From Sphingobacterium corticibacterium (GTDB taxonomy: Bacteria; Bacteroidota; Bacteroidia; Sphingobacteriales; Sphingobacteriaceae): DNA of 64,000 bases. How positions within the stretch are numbered: the first letter of the stretch is position 1; the number at the start of each line of letters is the position of its first letter. Shown in pieces: positions 54,764 through 63,253 of the stretch. The notes below the pieces were generated by a model. It was given only the letters and a program-made list of their open reading frames with translations, did no database searches and was not told the DNA's origin. Where the stretch lies: positions 620,001-684,000 of the forward strand of contig NZ_SGIT01000002.1 of assembly GCF_004208525.1 (NCBI RefSeq), written 5' to 3'. Position numbers and translations under genes: made by a program.

Positions 54764-55459
54764 ATGAAATTTGTCTATACGATTCTCTTTCCTATTTGGG
54801 TAACCGTTATCCTCACAGCATGCCAAAGTCGTTCGACTAGCTCTGCTGAAACTGAGCTACTCTTCGAGGAGACCTTCGAAAATGGATTAGATAGTTCTCG
54901 GTGGGTAGTCGAGATTGAACCCAAACCAGACTCACGTGTTTACGTGGCTGACGGCAAACTTTGGCTGGATACTTATGGTGGAGTGACGGTATGGCTAAAC
55001 TATCGGTTAGATGGGAATGTCGCCATTGAATACGATCGCACCGTGGTGATAGACACCGGTGCGAACGATCGGCTTTCAGACCTAAATCAGTTTTGGATGG
55101 CCACGGATCCAAAAAATGACAATTTGTTTTCCCGATCAGGTGTGTTTGAAAGCTATGATTCATTATCGTTATATTATGTGGGCATGGGCGGTAACACCAA
55201 TACGACCACCCGTTTCCGAAAATATGAAGGCGATGGAACCAAACCCCTAATCTACGAACACGATAGCAGACTGGAATCCAACCGTACCTACCGTATCCGC
55301 ACGGAAGTAATTAACGGCATCACCACTTTTTCGGTGGATGGTCAAGAGCTATTCCGTCATAGTGATCCGGATCCGTTAACATCAGGTTATTTCGGGTTTC
55401 GTTCTACGTATTCCCGCCAAGCGATTGACAACCTGCGCATCTATCAGCTCCATGATTAG
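54764..55459 (+). CDS. DUF6250 lipoprotein
   Basis: This 231-residue lipoprotein has the lipobox VILTAC near residue 19 and a concanavalin-like beta-sandwich (LLFEETFENGLDSSRWVVEI, WLDTYGGVTVWLNYRLDG, RTYRIRTEVINGITTFSVDG) matching the DUF6250 family, often annotated beside rhamnogalacturonan enzymes. I choose the ATG at 54764 because the signal peptide starts there; the frame also opens with TTG at 54737. It is the only plus-strand gene of locus C and stands 34 bp from the divergent PL26-like start, with a minus-strand promoter aimed at its 3' end. It may be a glycan-binding protein or a rhamnogalacturonan-active enzyme; the catalytic role is not shown by the sequence. Confidence 0.82.
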   Translation: MKFVYTILFPIWVTVILTACQSRSTSSAETELLFEETFENGLDSSRWVVEIEPKPDSRVYVADGKLWLDTYGGVTVWLNYRLDGNVAIEYDRTVVIDTGANDRLSDLNQFWMATDPKNDNLFSRSGVFESYDSLSLYYVGMGGNTNTTTRFRKYEGDGTKPLIYEHDSRLESNRTYRIRTEVINGITTFSVDGQELFRHSDPDPLTSGYFGFRSTYSRQAIDNLRIYQLHD

Positions 55460-55508
55460 CCCTCGGCATAATTCGCCGTAAAATTGCCATTATAAGTTTA
55501 TTCTCTTA

Positions 55509-55553
55509 CGAAGTTATCTTTTTGTCAAAACGGCAGCAACCTGTGGCGTCCTG
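55509..55553 (-). promoter_or_regulatory. Locus C operator-promoter 2 (reads antisense through DUF6250)
   Basis: The minus-strand half-sites CAGGACGCCA and CAGGTTGCTG (55553-55534) carry TTG at 55539-55537. The -7 box TAACTTCG (55516-55509), one mismatch from TAnnTTTG, is again 20 bp away. Transcription would begin near 55503 and run leftward. The first minus-strand gene it meets is the PL26-like lyase at 54729, after about 770 nt that are antisense to the DUF6250 gene. Confidence 0.7.
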
Positions 55554-55569
55554 CTTGGTAAAGTTCTTT

Positions 55570-56892
55570 TTAATTCCCATCCGGCTTCACATCACTGTTC
55601 TTAATACTCAGCGGCCATTCCCATAGCTGAGGTCTATCGGGTTTTATAGGATCGTAGTTTTTAAAGTCAATCATATGTTTGCGAATGTTTAAATGGTTGT
55701 CGATGATGCCTTGAAGCACCATCTTCGCAATTTGATAAGCGCCATACGTATTGAAGTGTGTATTGTCTTGCAGCGGTGCTGGTTGATCGGGAAATGTATT
55801 GGCAGCATAATGAACCAGTGCTTGCTTGGAGCCTTCCACCCCTAAGGTTTCATAGAATGTACGTGTCATTTTATTCAGATCGATCAAAGGGACCCTTAAT
55901 TCCTGCGCAACCTTTCGGGCAGCATCGGGATAATCGCCTAATGTATATTGCAATGTACCGTTTGTATCAAAAGCGCGTCTAGCGGTAGAGGTTAAAATAA
56001 CAGGCGTTCCGCCGACAGCACGAAATTCCTTAACAAACTGACGCATCCTTTCCGTATAGCCTTTATATGCACCTGCTTGCTCTCCTCTTTCTTTCTGATC
56101 GTTATGCCCGAATTCGATAAAAAGATAATCGCCGGGTTTGGCAACAGACAGAATTTTATCCAGCCGTTTGGAGGATAAAAATGAGCTTAATGCCAAACCG
56201 GATTCCGCATGGTTGGCTACGGCAATGTGTGCATCAAAAAATCGCGGAATCATCTGCCCCCACGATGCCCAAGGTTCGTGTTCTTGGTTCACGACAGTAG
56301 AGTTACCAGCTAGAAAAATGGTCGGCACATCATTTACCTGCTCCACGCGTATGTAGCTGATGTTGTTTGTATGCTGAAATTCTAAGGTAAGCTTATCATC
56401 CCAGTCTAATTTCTCCAATTCCCGTGGCTTTTTCAGGCTTACATATTCCCCCTCACGAATCCGTGCATCTTTTCTGTTGACGATAAAGCTTTTTTCTACG
56501 GTCTTATGCTGCCTAATCTCGACCTTCTCCAACTGTAAACGTCTCGATTCGGAGCGTACGGTACTCTTGAACGTGCTATCACGCAGACCTTGGTATCCAA
56601 CGGTTACTTTATAGTTACCTTCGGGCACATCGACAGAGAAATAGAAGGGCTGTTTGCTAAACAAGGTATGGCTATCTTTCGATATGCTGACATGTTTTTC
56701 GGTACCATATTCAAATCCATACTGTCCGTTTTCCTCGTAAGGTTCAGCAGTTTGTATTACAGTGGAGCGATCGCTATATGCCTTGCCAAAACTGAATTCA
56801 CTAAATTCATTGCTTATTTTTTGTGTAAATCCTTTACTACTGATAAACAGCAAACCTATATAGATGACAATGACGAAAATATTTTTTTGCAT
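55570..56892 (-). CDS. CE12-like rhamnogalacturonan acetylesterase (SGNH hydrolase)
   Basis: This 440-residue exported esterase has a signal peptide (MQKNIFVIVIYIGLLFISS), an N-terminal beta-sandwich (about 25-185; FSFGKAYSDRSTVIQTAEPY, FYFSVDVPEGNYKVTVGYQG) and an SGNH hydrolase domain (about 190-400). Catalytic Ser is in LAGNSTV (about 197), the GHND block lies near 262 and the Asp-His pair in DNTHFN (about 376-380). It should remove acetyl groups from galacturonate in rhamnogalacturonan before lyase attack. I take the ATG at 56892; the ATG at 56928 lies upstream of the predicted transcription start and gives no better signal peptide. It is controlled by operator-promoter 3, about 34 nt upstream. 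Confidence 0.88.
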   Translation of the reverse strand: MQKNIFVIVIYIGLLFISSKGFTQKISNEFSEFSFGKAYSDRSTVIQTAEPYEENGQYGFEYGTEKHVSISKDSHTLFSKQPFYFSVDVPEGNYKVTVGYQGLRDSTFKSTVRSESRRLQLEKVEIRQHKTVEKSFIVNRKDARIREGEYVSLKKPRELEKLDWDDKLTLEFQHTNNISYIRVEQVNDVPTIFLAGNSTVVNQEHEPWASWGQMIPRFFDAHIAVANHAESGLALSSFLSSKRLDKILSVAKPGDYLFIEFGHNDQKERGEQAGAYKGYTERMRQFVKEFRAVGGTPVILTSTARRAFDTNGTLQYTLGDYPDAARKVAQELRVPLIDLNKMTRTFYETLGVEGSKQALVHYAANTFPDQPAPLQDNTHFNTYGAYQIAKMVLQGIIDNHLNIRKHMIDFKNYDPIKPDRPQLWEWPLSIKNSDVKPDGN

Positions 56893-56931
56893 CTGATTCG
56901 ATTTTGTTATTTGATTTATCGTTGGCATCCC

Positions 56932-56976
56932 CTAAGGTCGTATTTTGTCGCGTCGACGGCAACCTGTGGTCTCCTG
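56932..56976 (-). promoter_or_regulatory. Locus C operator-promoter 3 (before the acetylesterase gene)
   Basis: The minus-strand half-sites CAGGAGACCA and CAGGTTGCCG (56976-56957) contain TTG at 56962-56960. At 20 bp lies GACCTTAG (56939-56932), a weaker -7 box with two mismatches to TAnnTTTG. The predicted start near 56926 leaves a leader of about 34 nt to the ATG at 56892. Confidence 0.7.
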
Positions 56977-56987
56977 TTTCAAGTGGC

Positions 56988-57941
56988 TTATTGCAATCCC
57001 TCCAAGATAGCCTCTGAGACAGCAAACGTAGTACCATGCCGTATTCCTTTGGGAAAAGAAACAGCATCAGAAACATCTTCCCAGTTTTTCATATCCTGGG
57101 AGCGCACCGCTCCGTATTTACGATCGGTATATTTATCAAAATATACATATACATAATCGTCTACGATCAAGGGAGCCGGACCTTCGGCCCAATAATCGCC
57201 TGTAATCGGAGCTGAAACGTTCGTCGGAAAGTCAAAAGGTTTATCATGAGATGTTACCCGGATATTTTTCTCCGGTGGTGCCGAGTTTTCGTTTTTCACA
57301 AAGAGATAATAGGTATTGTCTTTCTGGAGTATAGCACCGTCTATAACGCTAAATCCGGGCTCAAAAAACAACTTGGTTTCACTGAACGTCTTGAAATCTT
57401 TCGTTGTTACATAATATTGGCGATGGTTCAGTCCTTTTTCACTTTCGGATGTCGGTAATTCGGGAAACGCACCCGGAATAGTGGATGCCCAAAAAATATA
57501 AAACGTTTTGTCTTTACCATCATAAAACAACTCGGGTGCCCATGCGTTCCTAGCGCCTTCATATTTTTCCATTACCGGAATGTTGTGTTGTTCTGACCAG
57601 TTCTTCAGGTCCTTAGACGATGCATAGCCAATACCCTGATCCCACCAACCGGTGGTCCAGACCATGTGGAACGTTCCTGCATCATCCTGTACGATGCTCG
57701 GGTCCCGCATCAGTTTATCTTTTCCGATTTGCGGCTCTAAGATAACAGCATCCTTACATAATGCTTCCCATTGCAATCCATCACGGCTATAGGCCAGATG
57801 CAACCCATCGCCATTGCCTTTAAAATACGACATCAGATAGACATTTCTGTTGTCTCTTTCTGGATTTTCCTTACTGGTGTTTGGCGTACAAGAACAAAGA
57901 TACCCTATCATAAGGCACATCAATCCAAATATTGGTTTCAT
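56988..57941 (-). CDS. GH43-like five-bladed propeller glycosidase lipoprotein (1)
   Basis: This 317-residue lipoprotein (LCSC near residue 18) has the five-bladed propeller fold of the GH43 clan. Blade motifs include NVYLMSYFKGNGDGLHLAYS, the acidic RDPSIVQDDAGTFHMVWTTG, NAWAPELFYDGKDKTFYIFW and DYWAEGPAPLIVDDYVYVYF. The Asp in RDPSIV and the Glu in AEGPA are good candidates for the base and acid. In a pectin locus it would remove arabinofuranosyl or galactosyl side chains. It starts 10 bp after its paralogue and ends the GH2-GH43-GH43 operon; the next gene has its own operator-promoter. The subfamily is not determined. Confidence 0.85.
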   Translation of the reverse strand: MKPIFGLMCLMIGYLCSCTPNTSKENPERDNRNVYLMSYFKGNGDGLHLAYSRDGLQWEALCKDAVILEPQIGKDKLMRDPSIVQDDAGTFHMVWTTGWWDQGIGYASSKDLKNWSEQHNIPVMEKYEGARNAWAPELFYDGKDKTFYIFWASTIPGAFPELPTSESEKGLNHRQYYVTTKDFKTFSETKLFFEPGFSVIDGAILQKDNTYYLFVKNENSAPPEKNIRVTSHDKPFDFPTNVSAPITGDYWAEGPAPLIVDDYVYVYFDKYTDRKYGAVRSQDMKNWEDVSDAVSFPKGIRHGTTFAVSEAILEGLQ

Positions 57942-57951
57942 TATTTCTTTT

Positions 57952-59037
57952 TTATTTTTTTAACTGTATGTATACGGGCTTATCTCGATCACAGTGGATT
58001 ACCCCATCTTGAAACTCCAGTTCTGCCACCTGTATCGAACTGCGTCGAACATTGTACGCATCGTTGGCCGCACCGGCTCCACCATCATTTCCTGCCGTTC
58101 TACCGGGATGCGTAAAATAAAAGATATAGGCTTTATCATCTTGCACAACGACATCGGCATGCAATCCTTTCGTACCGTCGTCAACCCCTTTACCCGGTTC
58201 CCGCAGGATATTATCTGGTTGCCGTTGCCATTCGTTCAAATCAACAGAAGAGTAGACACCTAGCCCATCCCAGTGATCGATGATCATAAAGTAGCGGTCA
58301 TGCCAATAAAATACTTTCGGGCCTTCACCCGCTTGACCATTAAAGGCTTTACCTAAATCCTCCCATTGGTATAGATCCTTGCTTCGGGCGGAGTAGATGG
58401 ATTTCCCATCCCGCTCGTTATTGTAATACATATACCACCAATCGTCCTCTCCTTTGAAAACACCCGCATCAATAACACGATCCGAAGCCAGTTTCAAAAC
58501 GGACTCTTCTTTCCAATCGATCAAGTTATCGCTCGTCAAGTGGACAATATCCCGCGGATGACGCCAATCGGAGAACGTACCGGGAACGACGGTCAAATAC
58601 ATGTGATAACGTCCATTGTCTTCAATCACATCGGGCGCCCAATAGGTATAATCTTCTTTGCCATAGGTGATATTCGCATTGGCACGGTACTGCCAACTCG
58701 CACCGCCATCTGTGGATTCAGCAATTCCAATAGGCGTGCCGTGCACCCAATCCACTTCGTTGGCAACCTCTATATTGGCCCTCCGGTTCGTATAAAACAT
58801 AAACCATCGGTTTTCTTCTTTATTCCAGATAACAACCGGATCGGCAGCCCCATCGTAAATGGTATCGCGATAAAGTGGTTTATTCGCCAATTTTGCCGTA
58901 TCTGTGCTTTCATTATTGGACATACAGCCAAACAAGGCCAAAGATGCCAGCAGACAAACAGCCCATTTTTTTATAGTGTTCAATTTACTCGTTTTTTTGT
59001 TTATAATCCTTAAAGATAAGTTATTCTTCAACAGCAT
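57952..59037 (-). CDS. GH43-like propeller glycosidase lipoprotein (2)
   Basis: This 361-residue lipoprotein has the lipobox LALFGC near residue 38 after a rather long basic N-region. The propeller motifs fit the GH43/GH32 clan: DGAADPVVIWNKEENRWFMF (candidate base Asp), YTYWAPDVIEDNGRYHMYLT, DAGVFKGEDDWWYMYYN and GEGPKVFYWHDRYFMIID (candidate acid Glu). It differs from its downstream paralogue enough to suggest another linkage or sugar. It starts 8 bp after the GH2 gene, so it is co-transcribed from operator-promoter 4. Specificity is unknown. Confidence 0.84.
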   Translation of the reverse strand: MLLKNNLSLRIINKKTSKLNTIKKWAVCLLASLALFGCMSNNESTDTAKLANKPLYRDTIYDGAADPVVIWNKEENRWFMFYTNRRANIEVANEVDWVHGTPIGIAESTDGGASWQYRANANITYGKEDYTYWAPDVIEDNGRYHMYLTVVPGTFSDWRHPRDIVHLTSDNLIDWKEESVLKLASDRVIDAGVFKGEDDWWYMYYNNERDGKSIYSARSKDLYQWEDLGKAFNGQAGEGPKVFYWHDRYFMIIDHWDGLGVYSSVDLNEWQRQPDNILREPGKGVDDGTKGLHADVVVQDDKAYIFYFTHPGRTAGNDGGAGAANDAYNVRRSSIQVAELEFQDGVIHCDRDKPVYIQLKK

Positions 59038-59045
59038 GTATCATT

Positions 59046-61943
59046 CTATTTTTTATTCCGGTTAGAATTTGGCATTAATTCATCCGGGCTGTCTACCGTA
59101 TAAATTTTATACTGTTGCTTCGAGGGGCTAACCATAATGTCCTCGACGACCGCCATATCTACCTCTTCCGTCGGATCAAACTTATCCGAACCCATGTATG
59201 TGATTAAACTTTTAAACAATTGCTTTGATGCCGGCCTGTCTATATCGGCGTGTAAATCTGCACTGCTCATGACCAGTTTTCCGTTGCCAACCTTCGCTTC
59301 GAAAACCAAGCCGAGCCTTCTGTTAATGAACCAGGTATCGATAGGTTGTACCAGCGGACGGAAGCCTACCGGAAAATCTTCAAGAATCATGACCTGTGCC
59401 CGGTTTTGAATATCCCACCATTGCAGATCAGAATGATAGCTCGTGGGGAATTGCGAAAAGGCATCGCTTTCACTGTCGATTAGCATTCCCGTGACATGTG
59501 GTGGACGCATCTTAAACCACGATGTGTTCCAAAACACCGGCAGGAAATGCATCTCCACCTCTTTACCCTTTACAACTTGACCCGATACGTTGAGGAACAC
59601 TTTACCACCGTTGTTCAAGATTTCTTTGGCTTGATCGTCCAAGACGGTGGTGTAATGGATGTCCGTTTCCATTTCTACCACCTTTTCGGGGTAAACCCAA
59701 AAGTCCCAATCATTGAGAAAATCGGTACCTGCCACCGACACTTCCAACCTCAACTGTGATGGTGCTGTAACCGTGTGTAAGGGATAGGAAATATGACCCA
59801 CCGGTATCCCATTTCCGTTGGAGATCATACCGACATCCAGATTACCGGACGCTAGGGATTTTCCTTCAGTATCCTTTATTGCCCAATTCAGTACGGCATT
59901 TTCTATAGGCGCAACGCCGGAATGGAAGAGGTCTATCTGTACATCGAGACGCTCGTTATTTGTAAAGACAAATTTTGGAAAGCGTGCCAAAGGCACCGTG
60001 CTATTGCAGAAACGGGCGAACGCTGCCGGCTCGATGTAGCCTTTCTCCTCCCAAAAGGCATCCAGCACCCCGACCAAGGCCGACCCTTGCCCAGGAAAAT
60101 CCTGCAGGCCGAGCAGCTGAAAACCTGCATAACCAGGTGTTCGGAGGATCTTCTCCATATCATGTTTATAACAGAGTACCTGTAATTTTCCGGAAGCCAT
60201 CAGAAATTCATGGGCTTGTTTACCCATTCCTTGATCCGTCAAATCCTGACGAAAAAGCTCCAAGTTTTTGGCACGATAGGCCCCCGTATATTTCTGTATT
60301 TCGTCAAAATTAGGGAAAACACAATACTGACCGTTTTCATGTGCAACAAAAGGCGCATCAAACTTGGATATCGCCTCCCTGAAATCCGATACGGTCTCCG
60401 GTCGCTTATCCCAGGAAAGCCCCCTTACCCCACCCCTGACCTGAAATTCGGCATGTGGCACTACCGGCCAGCTACCGCCTACGCTCATCCCTGTATAAAC
60501 CCGTCGGCTGTCTTTACTTTTCCAGTAATCCACAAACTCATTCAGGTACCTTACCTGATCGCCTGCCGGTTCATTTCCGGCCGATAACATCACAAACGAG
60601 GCATAGTTCCCATATTTTTCGACCATCCGATCGGTTTCGTCATACAGATACTGATCGATAGGCTCACCCACACCGATCTTAACGCCGTGGTTCGGCCAAC
60701 TTGGCCCTTCGGGCTGCAGGTACATGCCCACGATATCAGCAGCTATAAATGCCGCCTCGGGTGGGCACCAGGAGTGGAAACGTATGTGGTTCAATCCATG
60801 GGATTTCGCGGTTTCAAAAATGTCTTTCCAAGCTTCGACGGTCGTAGCCGGATAGCCTGTGAGCGGAAATTCGCCATTATGCAGCGTCCCCCTTAAGAAC
60901 ACGGGTCGCCCGTTGATCAGAAACCTATTCCCTTCTATTGTAAATTCGCGCATACCGAACTGCAATTCCTTTATGCTTTTCTCCTTGCCGGTTTTAAGTG
61001 TAGCGGTAAGTGTATACAGTGCTGGATTAAATTCATCCCAAACCTGCATTTTATTGCTGAAAGGTAAATCGACAGACAACGTATCCGTATCTCCGGACCC
61101 TACGGAAAAGTCTGCCGTAACTTGGTCCGTCTTATCTTTTTCAGGACTATTAAAACTATTCGCCGAAAGGACAATCTCACCCGAAGCACGGTCTGCCCCA
61201 CTGTTTTTAAGGACAATCCTCACCTGCGCTTTTCTATTTTTTAAATCTGGAAAAACCTGGATCTCGTCAAAATAGATGGGCGAACCCGCTTCAAGCGACA
61301 ACTTGCCTACCAGCCCGTTCCAATTTCCTTGGGTATGATCGCTCACACTATGCGAATCGGGACCAACATTGATAAGCAAACGGTTATCCACCCGAATGGA
61401 GATCCGATGTTTCCCCGGCGCCATGTTCCTTGGCAGTTCAAATTCGTGTGCTGCCACTAAGCTGTTTGCCATCCCTATTTCTTTGCCGTCAATCCAGACA
61501 CGTGTTTCTATATGTGCTCGCTCCAGATGAAGGACGACCCTTCTACCCTTCCAGTTCTCCGGAATAGTTATTTCCTTTTGGTACCATGCGGCACCGACAT
61601 AGTGCTTCGCAGGCGTTAGCCAAAAAGGGATATGGATGTTGCCCGGCTGGCGATATTTTTCCAGTTTGGGATTAAAATAAAAAGAACTGTCATAAATGCT
61701 ACCTGTCCACTGTGTTTCCAGTGTGATGTCGTCGCCGATATTTTGCTCGATCAGTGATCCGGGTAACTTTACATCGCCGGCAAGGGTTTGACTGAACCAT
61801 TGGTCTTTTATACCCCGATCTGTTTTATCGAGCGCAAAACGCCAAATACCAGAGAGATCCAGAAAATGTTGCTGCGCCTGTAAAGCGGAAACAGTAAGCA
61901 GAAAAAGGGCGATAAAAAACAAGTATCTATACATGGCAGCCAT
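59046..61943 (-). CDS. GH2-type glycosidase of divergent subgroup (3 of 3)
   Basis: This 965-residue exported enzyme has a signal peptide (MYRYLFFIALFLLTVSALQA). It shows the GH2 order: sugar-binding domain (HFLDLSGIWRFALD, AAWYQKEITIPENWKGRRVV), Ig-like domain, and TIM barrel with acid/base Glu in MLSAGNEPAGD (about 457) and nucleophile Glu in VAHENGQYC (about 536). A long C-terminal part (about 700-965) is unlike the LacZ small chain of the other two GH2 proteins. The start at 61943 (or 61934) is chosen because operator-promoter 4 lies inside the longer frame that begins at 62006. First gene of the GH2-GH43-GH43 operon. The substrate sugar is not resolved. Confidence 0.86.
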   Translation of the reverse strand: MAAMYRYLFFIALFLLTVSALQAQQHFLDLSGIWRFALDKTDRGIKDQWFSQTLAGDVKLPGSLIEQNIGDDITLETQWTGSIYDSSFYFNPKLEKYRQPGNIHIPFWLTPAKHYVGAAWYQKEITIPENWKGRRVVLHLERAHIETRVWIDGKEIGMANSLVAAHEFELPRNMAPGKHRISIRVDNRLLINVGPDSHSVSDHTQGNWNGLVGKLSLEAGSPIYFDEIQVFPDLKNRKAQVRIVLKNSGADRASGEIVLSANSFNSPEKDKTDQVTADFSVGSGDTDTLSVDLPFSNKMQVWDEFNPALYTLTATLKTGKEKSIKELQFGMREFTIEGNRFLINGRPVFLRGTLHNGEFPLTGYPATTVEAWKDIFETAKSHGLNHIRFHSWCPPEAAFIAADIVGMYLQPEGPSWPNHGVKIGVGEPIDQYLYDETDRMVEKYGNYASFVMLSAGNEPAGDQVRYLNEFVDYWKSKDSRRVYTGMSVGGSWPVVPHAEFQVRGGVRGLSWDKRPETVSDFREAISKFDAPFVAHENGQYCVFPNFDEIQKYTGAYRAKNLELFRQDLTDQGMGKQAHEFLMASGKLQVLCYKHDMEKILRTPGYAGFQLLGLQDFPGQGSALVGVLDAFWEEKGYIEPAAFARFCNSTVPLARFPKFVFTNNERLDVQIDLFHSGVAPIENAVLNWAIKDTEGKSLASGNLDVGMISNGNGIPVGHISYPLHTVTAPSQLRLEVSVAGTDFLNDWDFWVYPEKVVEMETDIHYTTVLDDQAKEILNNGGKVFLNVSGQVVKGKEVEMHFLPVFWNTSWFKMRPPHVTGMLIDSESDAFSQFPTSYHSDLQWWDIQNRAQVMILEDFPVGFRPLVQPIDTWFINRRLGLVFEAKVGNGKLVMSSADLHADIDRPASKQLFKSLITYMGSDKFDPTEEVDMAVVEDIMVSPSKQQYKIYTVDSPDELMPNSNRNKK

Positions 61944-61975
61944 CGTCTTTATAATCGATTCACATTTGGTATTTC

Positions 61976-62020
61976 CAAAGATATCGAGTTGCTTTGTCAT
62001 GGGCAACCTGTAGCAACCTG
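61976..62020 (-). promoter_or_regulatory. Locus C operator-promoter 4 (before GH2-GH43-GH43)
   Basis: The minus-strand half-sites CAGGTTGCTA and CAGGTTGCCC (62020-62001) contain TTG at 62006-62004. Exactly 20 bp on is TATCTTTG (61983-61976), a full match to TAnnTTTG. The predicted start near 61970 leaves about 27 nt before the ATG at 61943. Here the two half-sites are most alike (8 of 10 bases). Confidence 0.8.
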
Positions 62021-62038
62021 CTCCTCAATCCCCCATCC

Positions 62039-62066
62039 GGCGCTTTCACCTCATGTGGAAAGCACC
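62039..62066 (-). terminator. Hairpin at the stop codon of the Gfo/Idh gene
   Basis: GGCGCTTTC and GAAAGCACC pair over 9 bp with one mismatch, beginning at the last base of the stop codon. No T-run follows, so it may separate or stabilise transcripts and is not a standard terminator. It lies just upstream of operator-promoter 4. Confidence 0.4.
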
Positions 62067-63235
62067 TATTCTACCCAATCCACCCATTTTGTATCGTCAT
62101 TCCAACCCGCTTTTACAATCGTTTCAATAAACTGCATCCCCCTCACGCCGTCGTGTACATTGGGAAAGTCCAGCATTTCCGCTGTTGGCTGCTCGCCTGC
62201 TTTGTACGCTGCCACCGTCAGCGCGAAATTACGGTAAATATTAGCGAAAGCTTCGATAAAGCCTTCCGGATGTCCTCCCGGCGTCCGTATATTCCATTGG
62301 GCGCGTTGGCTTAAATAAGGATAGTCTCCACCGATATAAATAATCTGCTCGGGGTTATGGCTGGTATTGAAGAATAACTTATTGGGATCTTCCTGCACCC
62401 ATTTTAGGCTGCCCTTCTCTCCATAAACACGGATATTAATATTATTTGCATTGCCAATAGCGATCTGACTTGCCGCCAGCAACGCTTTCACACCTTGTTC
62501 CATCCGCATCATGGCTGTTCCATCGTCGTCAATAGGGCGTCCGGGCACAAAGGTATTCAGTTCAGCACACATTTCTTCAACCTTCAATCCAGAGATATAT
62601 TCACAAAGATGCCAAGCGTGCGTACCGATGTCGCCCATACAGCCTGCCTTCCCCGACAGACTGGGATCGGTACGCCAACCAGCGTTGTTTCCACTTTCGA
62701 TTTCGATACGTTCTGCCAGCCAACCTTGCGGATATTCTACATAAATGCGACGTAGCTTACCAAGTTCCCCTGCGGCTATTCTCGTCTTCATTTCTTTGAC
62801 CGCCGGATAGCCAGCGTAGACATGCGTCACGGCTAATACCAACCCCGTTTCCGCTACTTTTTGCTGCAATATCTTCGCTTCTTCCAAGCAGAACGTCATA
62901 GGTTTATCCAGTACGACATGCATTCCGTTGTCCAAGGCGAGCATAGCGGGTTCAAAATGATGGTTGTTCGGCGTGACAATAACGACGAAATCCATACGCT
63001 CCTCTTCTGGCAGCGCGATCTCCCCCGCAAACATCTCCTGATAGGAGTTATATATACGGTTGTCTGGAAGATTATAAAACCTTCCGGACTCTTTCGAGAC
63101 TTCCGGCTTTGAACTGAAACAACCACAAACCAATTCAATCTTATTTTCCATGAGCGCCGCCCGCAGATGAATCGCACCGATAAAACCGGTAAGTCCGCCG
63201 CCAACCATGCCCATCTTTAGTTTTCTACTTTTCAT
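62066..63235 (-). CDS. Gfo/Idh/MocA family oxidoreductase
   Basis: This 389-residue cytoplasmic NAD(P)-dependent sugar oxidoreductase has an N-terminal Rossmann fold (MGMVGGGLTGFIGAIHLRAA, about 8-27), the family Lys in VVLDKPMTF (about 112-120) and a C-terminal alpha/beta domain. GDIGTHAWHLCEYISG contains the usual catalytic-site Asp and His (about 205-220). It follows the TIM-barrel isomerase gene by 18 bp in one operon, a common pairing in inositol or unusual-sugar catabolism. It reads toward locus C but is separated from it by a hairpin and operator-promoter 4. The substrate is unknown. Confidence 0.9.
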   Translation of the reverse strand: MKSRKLKMGMVGGGLTGFIGAIHLRAALMENKIELVCGCFSSKPEVSKESGRFYNLPDNRIYNSYQEMFAGEIALPEEERMDFVVIVTPNNHHFEPAMLALDNGMHVVLDKPMTFCLEEAKILQQKVAETGLVLAVTHVYAGYPAVKEMKTRIAAGELGKLRRIYVEYPQGWLAERIEIESGNNAGWRTDPSLSGKAGCMGDIGTHAWHLCEYISGLKVEEMCAELNTFVPGRPIDDDGTAMMRMEQGVKALLAASQIAIGNANNINIRVYGEKGSLKWVQEDPNKLFFNTSHNPEQIIYIGGDYPYLSQRAQWNIRTPGGHPEGFIEAFANIYRNFALTVAAYKAGEQPTAEMLDFPNVHDGVRGMQFIETIVKAGWNDDTKWVDWVE

Positions 63236-63253
63236 ATTTCACGATAAACAGGA

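Noticed and set aside
56893-56928. Upstream start of the acetylesterase gene at 56928
   Set aside because: It lies before the predicted transcription start of promoter 3, and the signal peptide begins at the ATG at 56892.
61944-62006. Upstream start of the third GH2 gene at 62006
   Set aside because: Operator-promoter 4 (-7 box 61976-61983) lies inside this extension, and the signal peptide begins after 61943.
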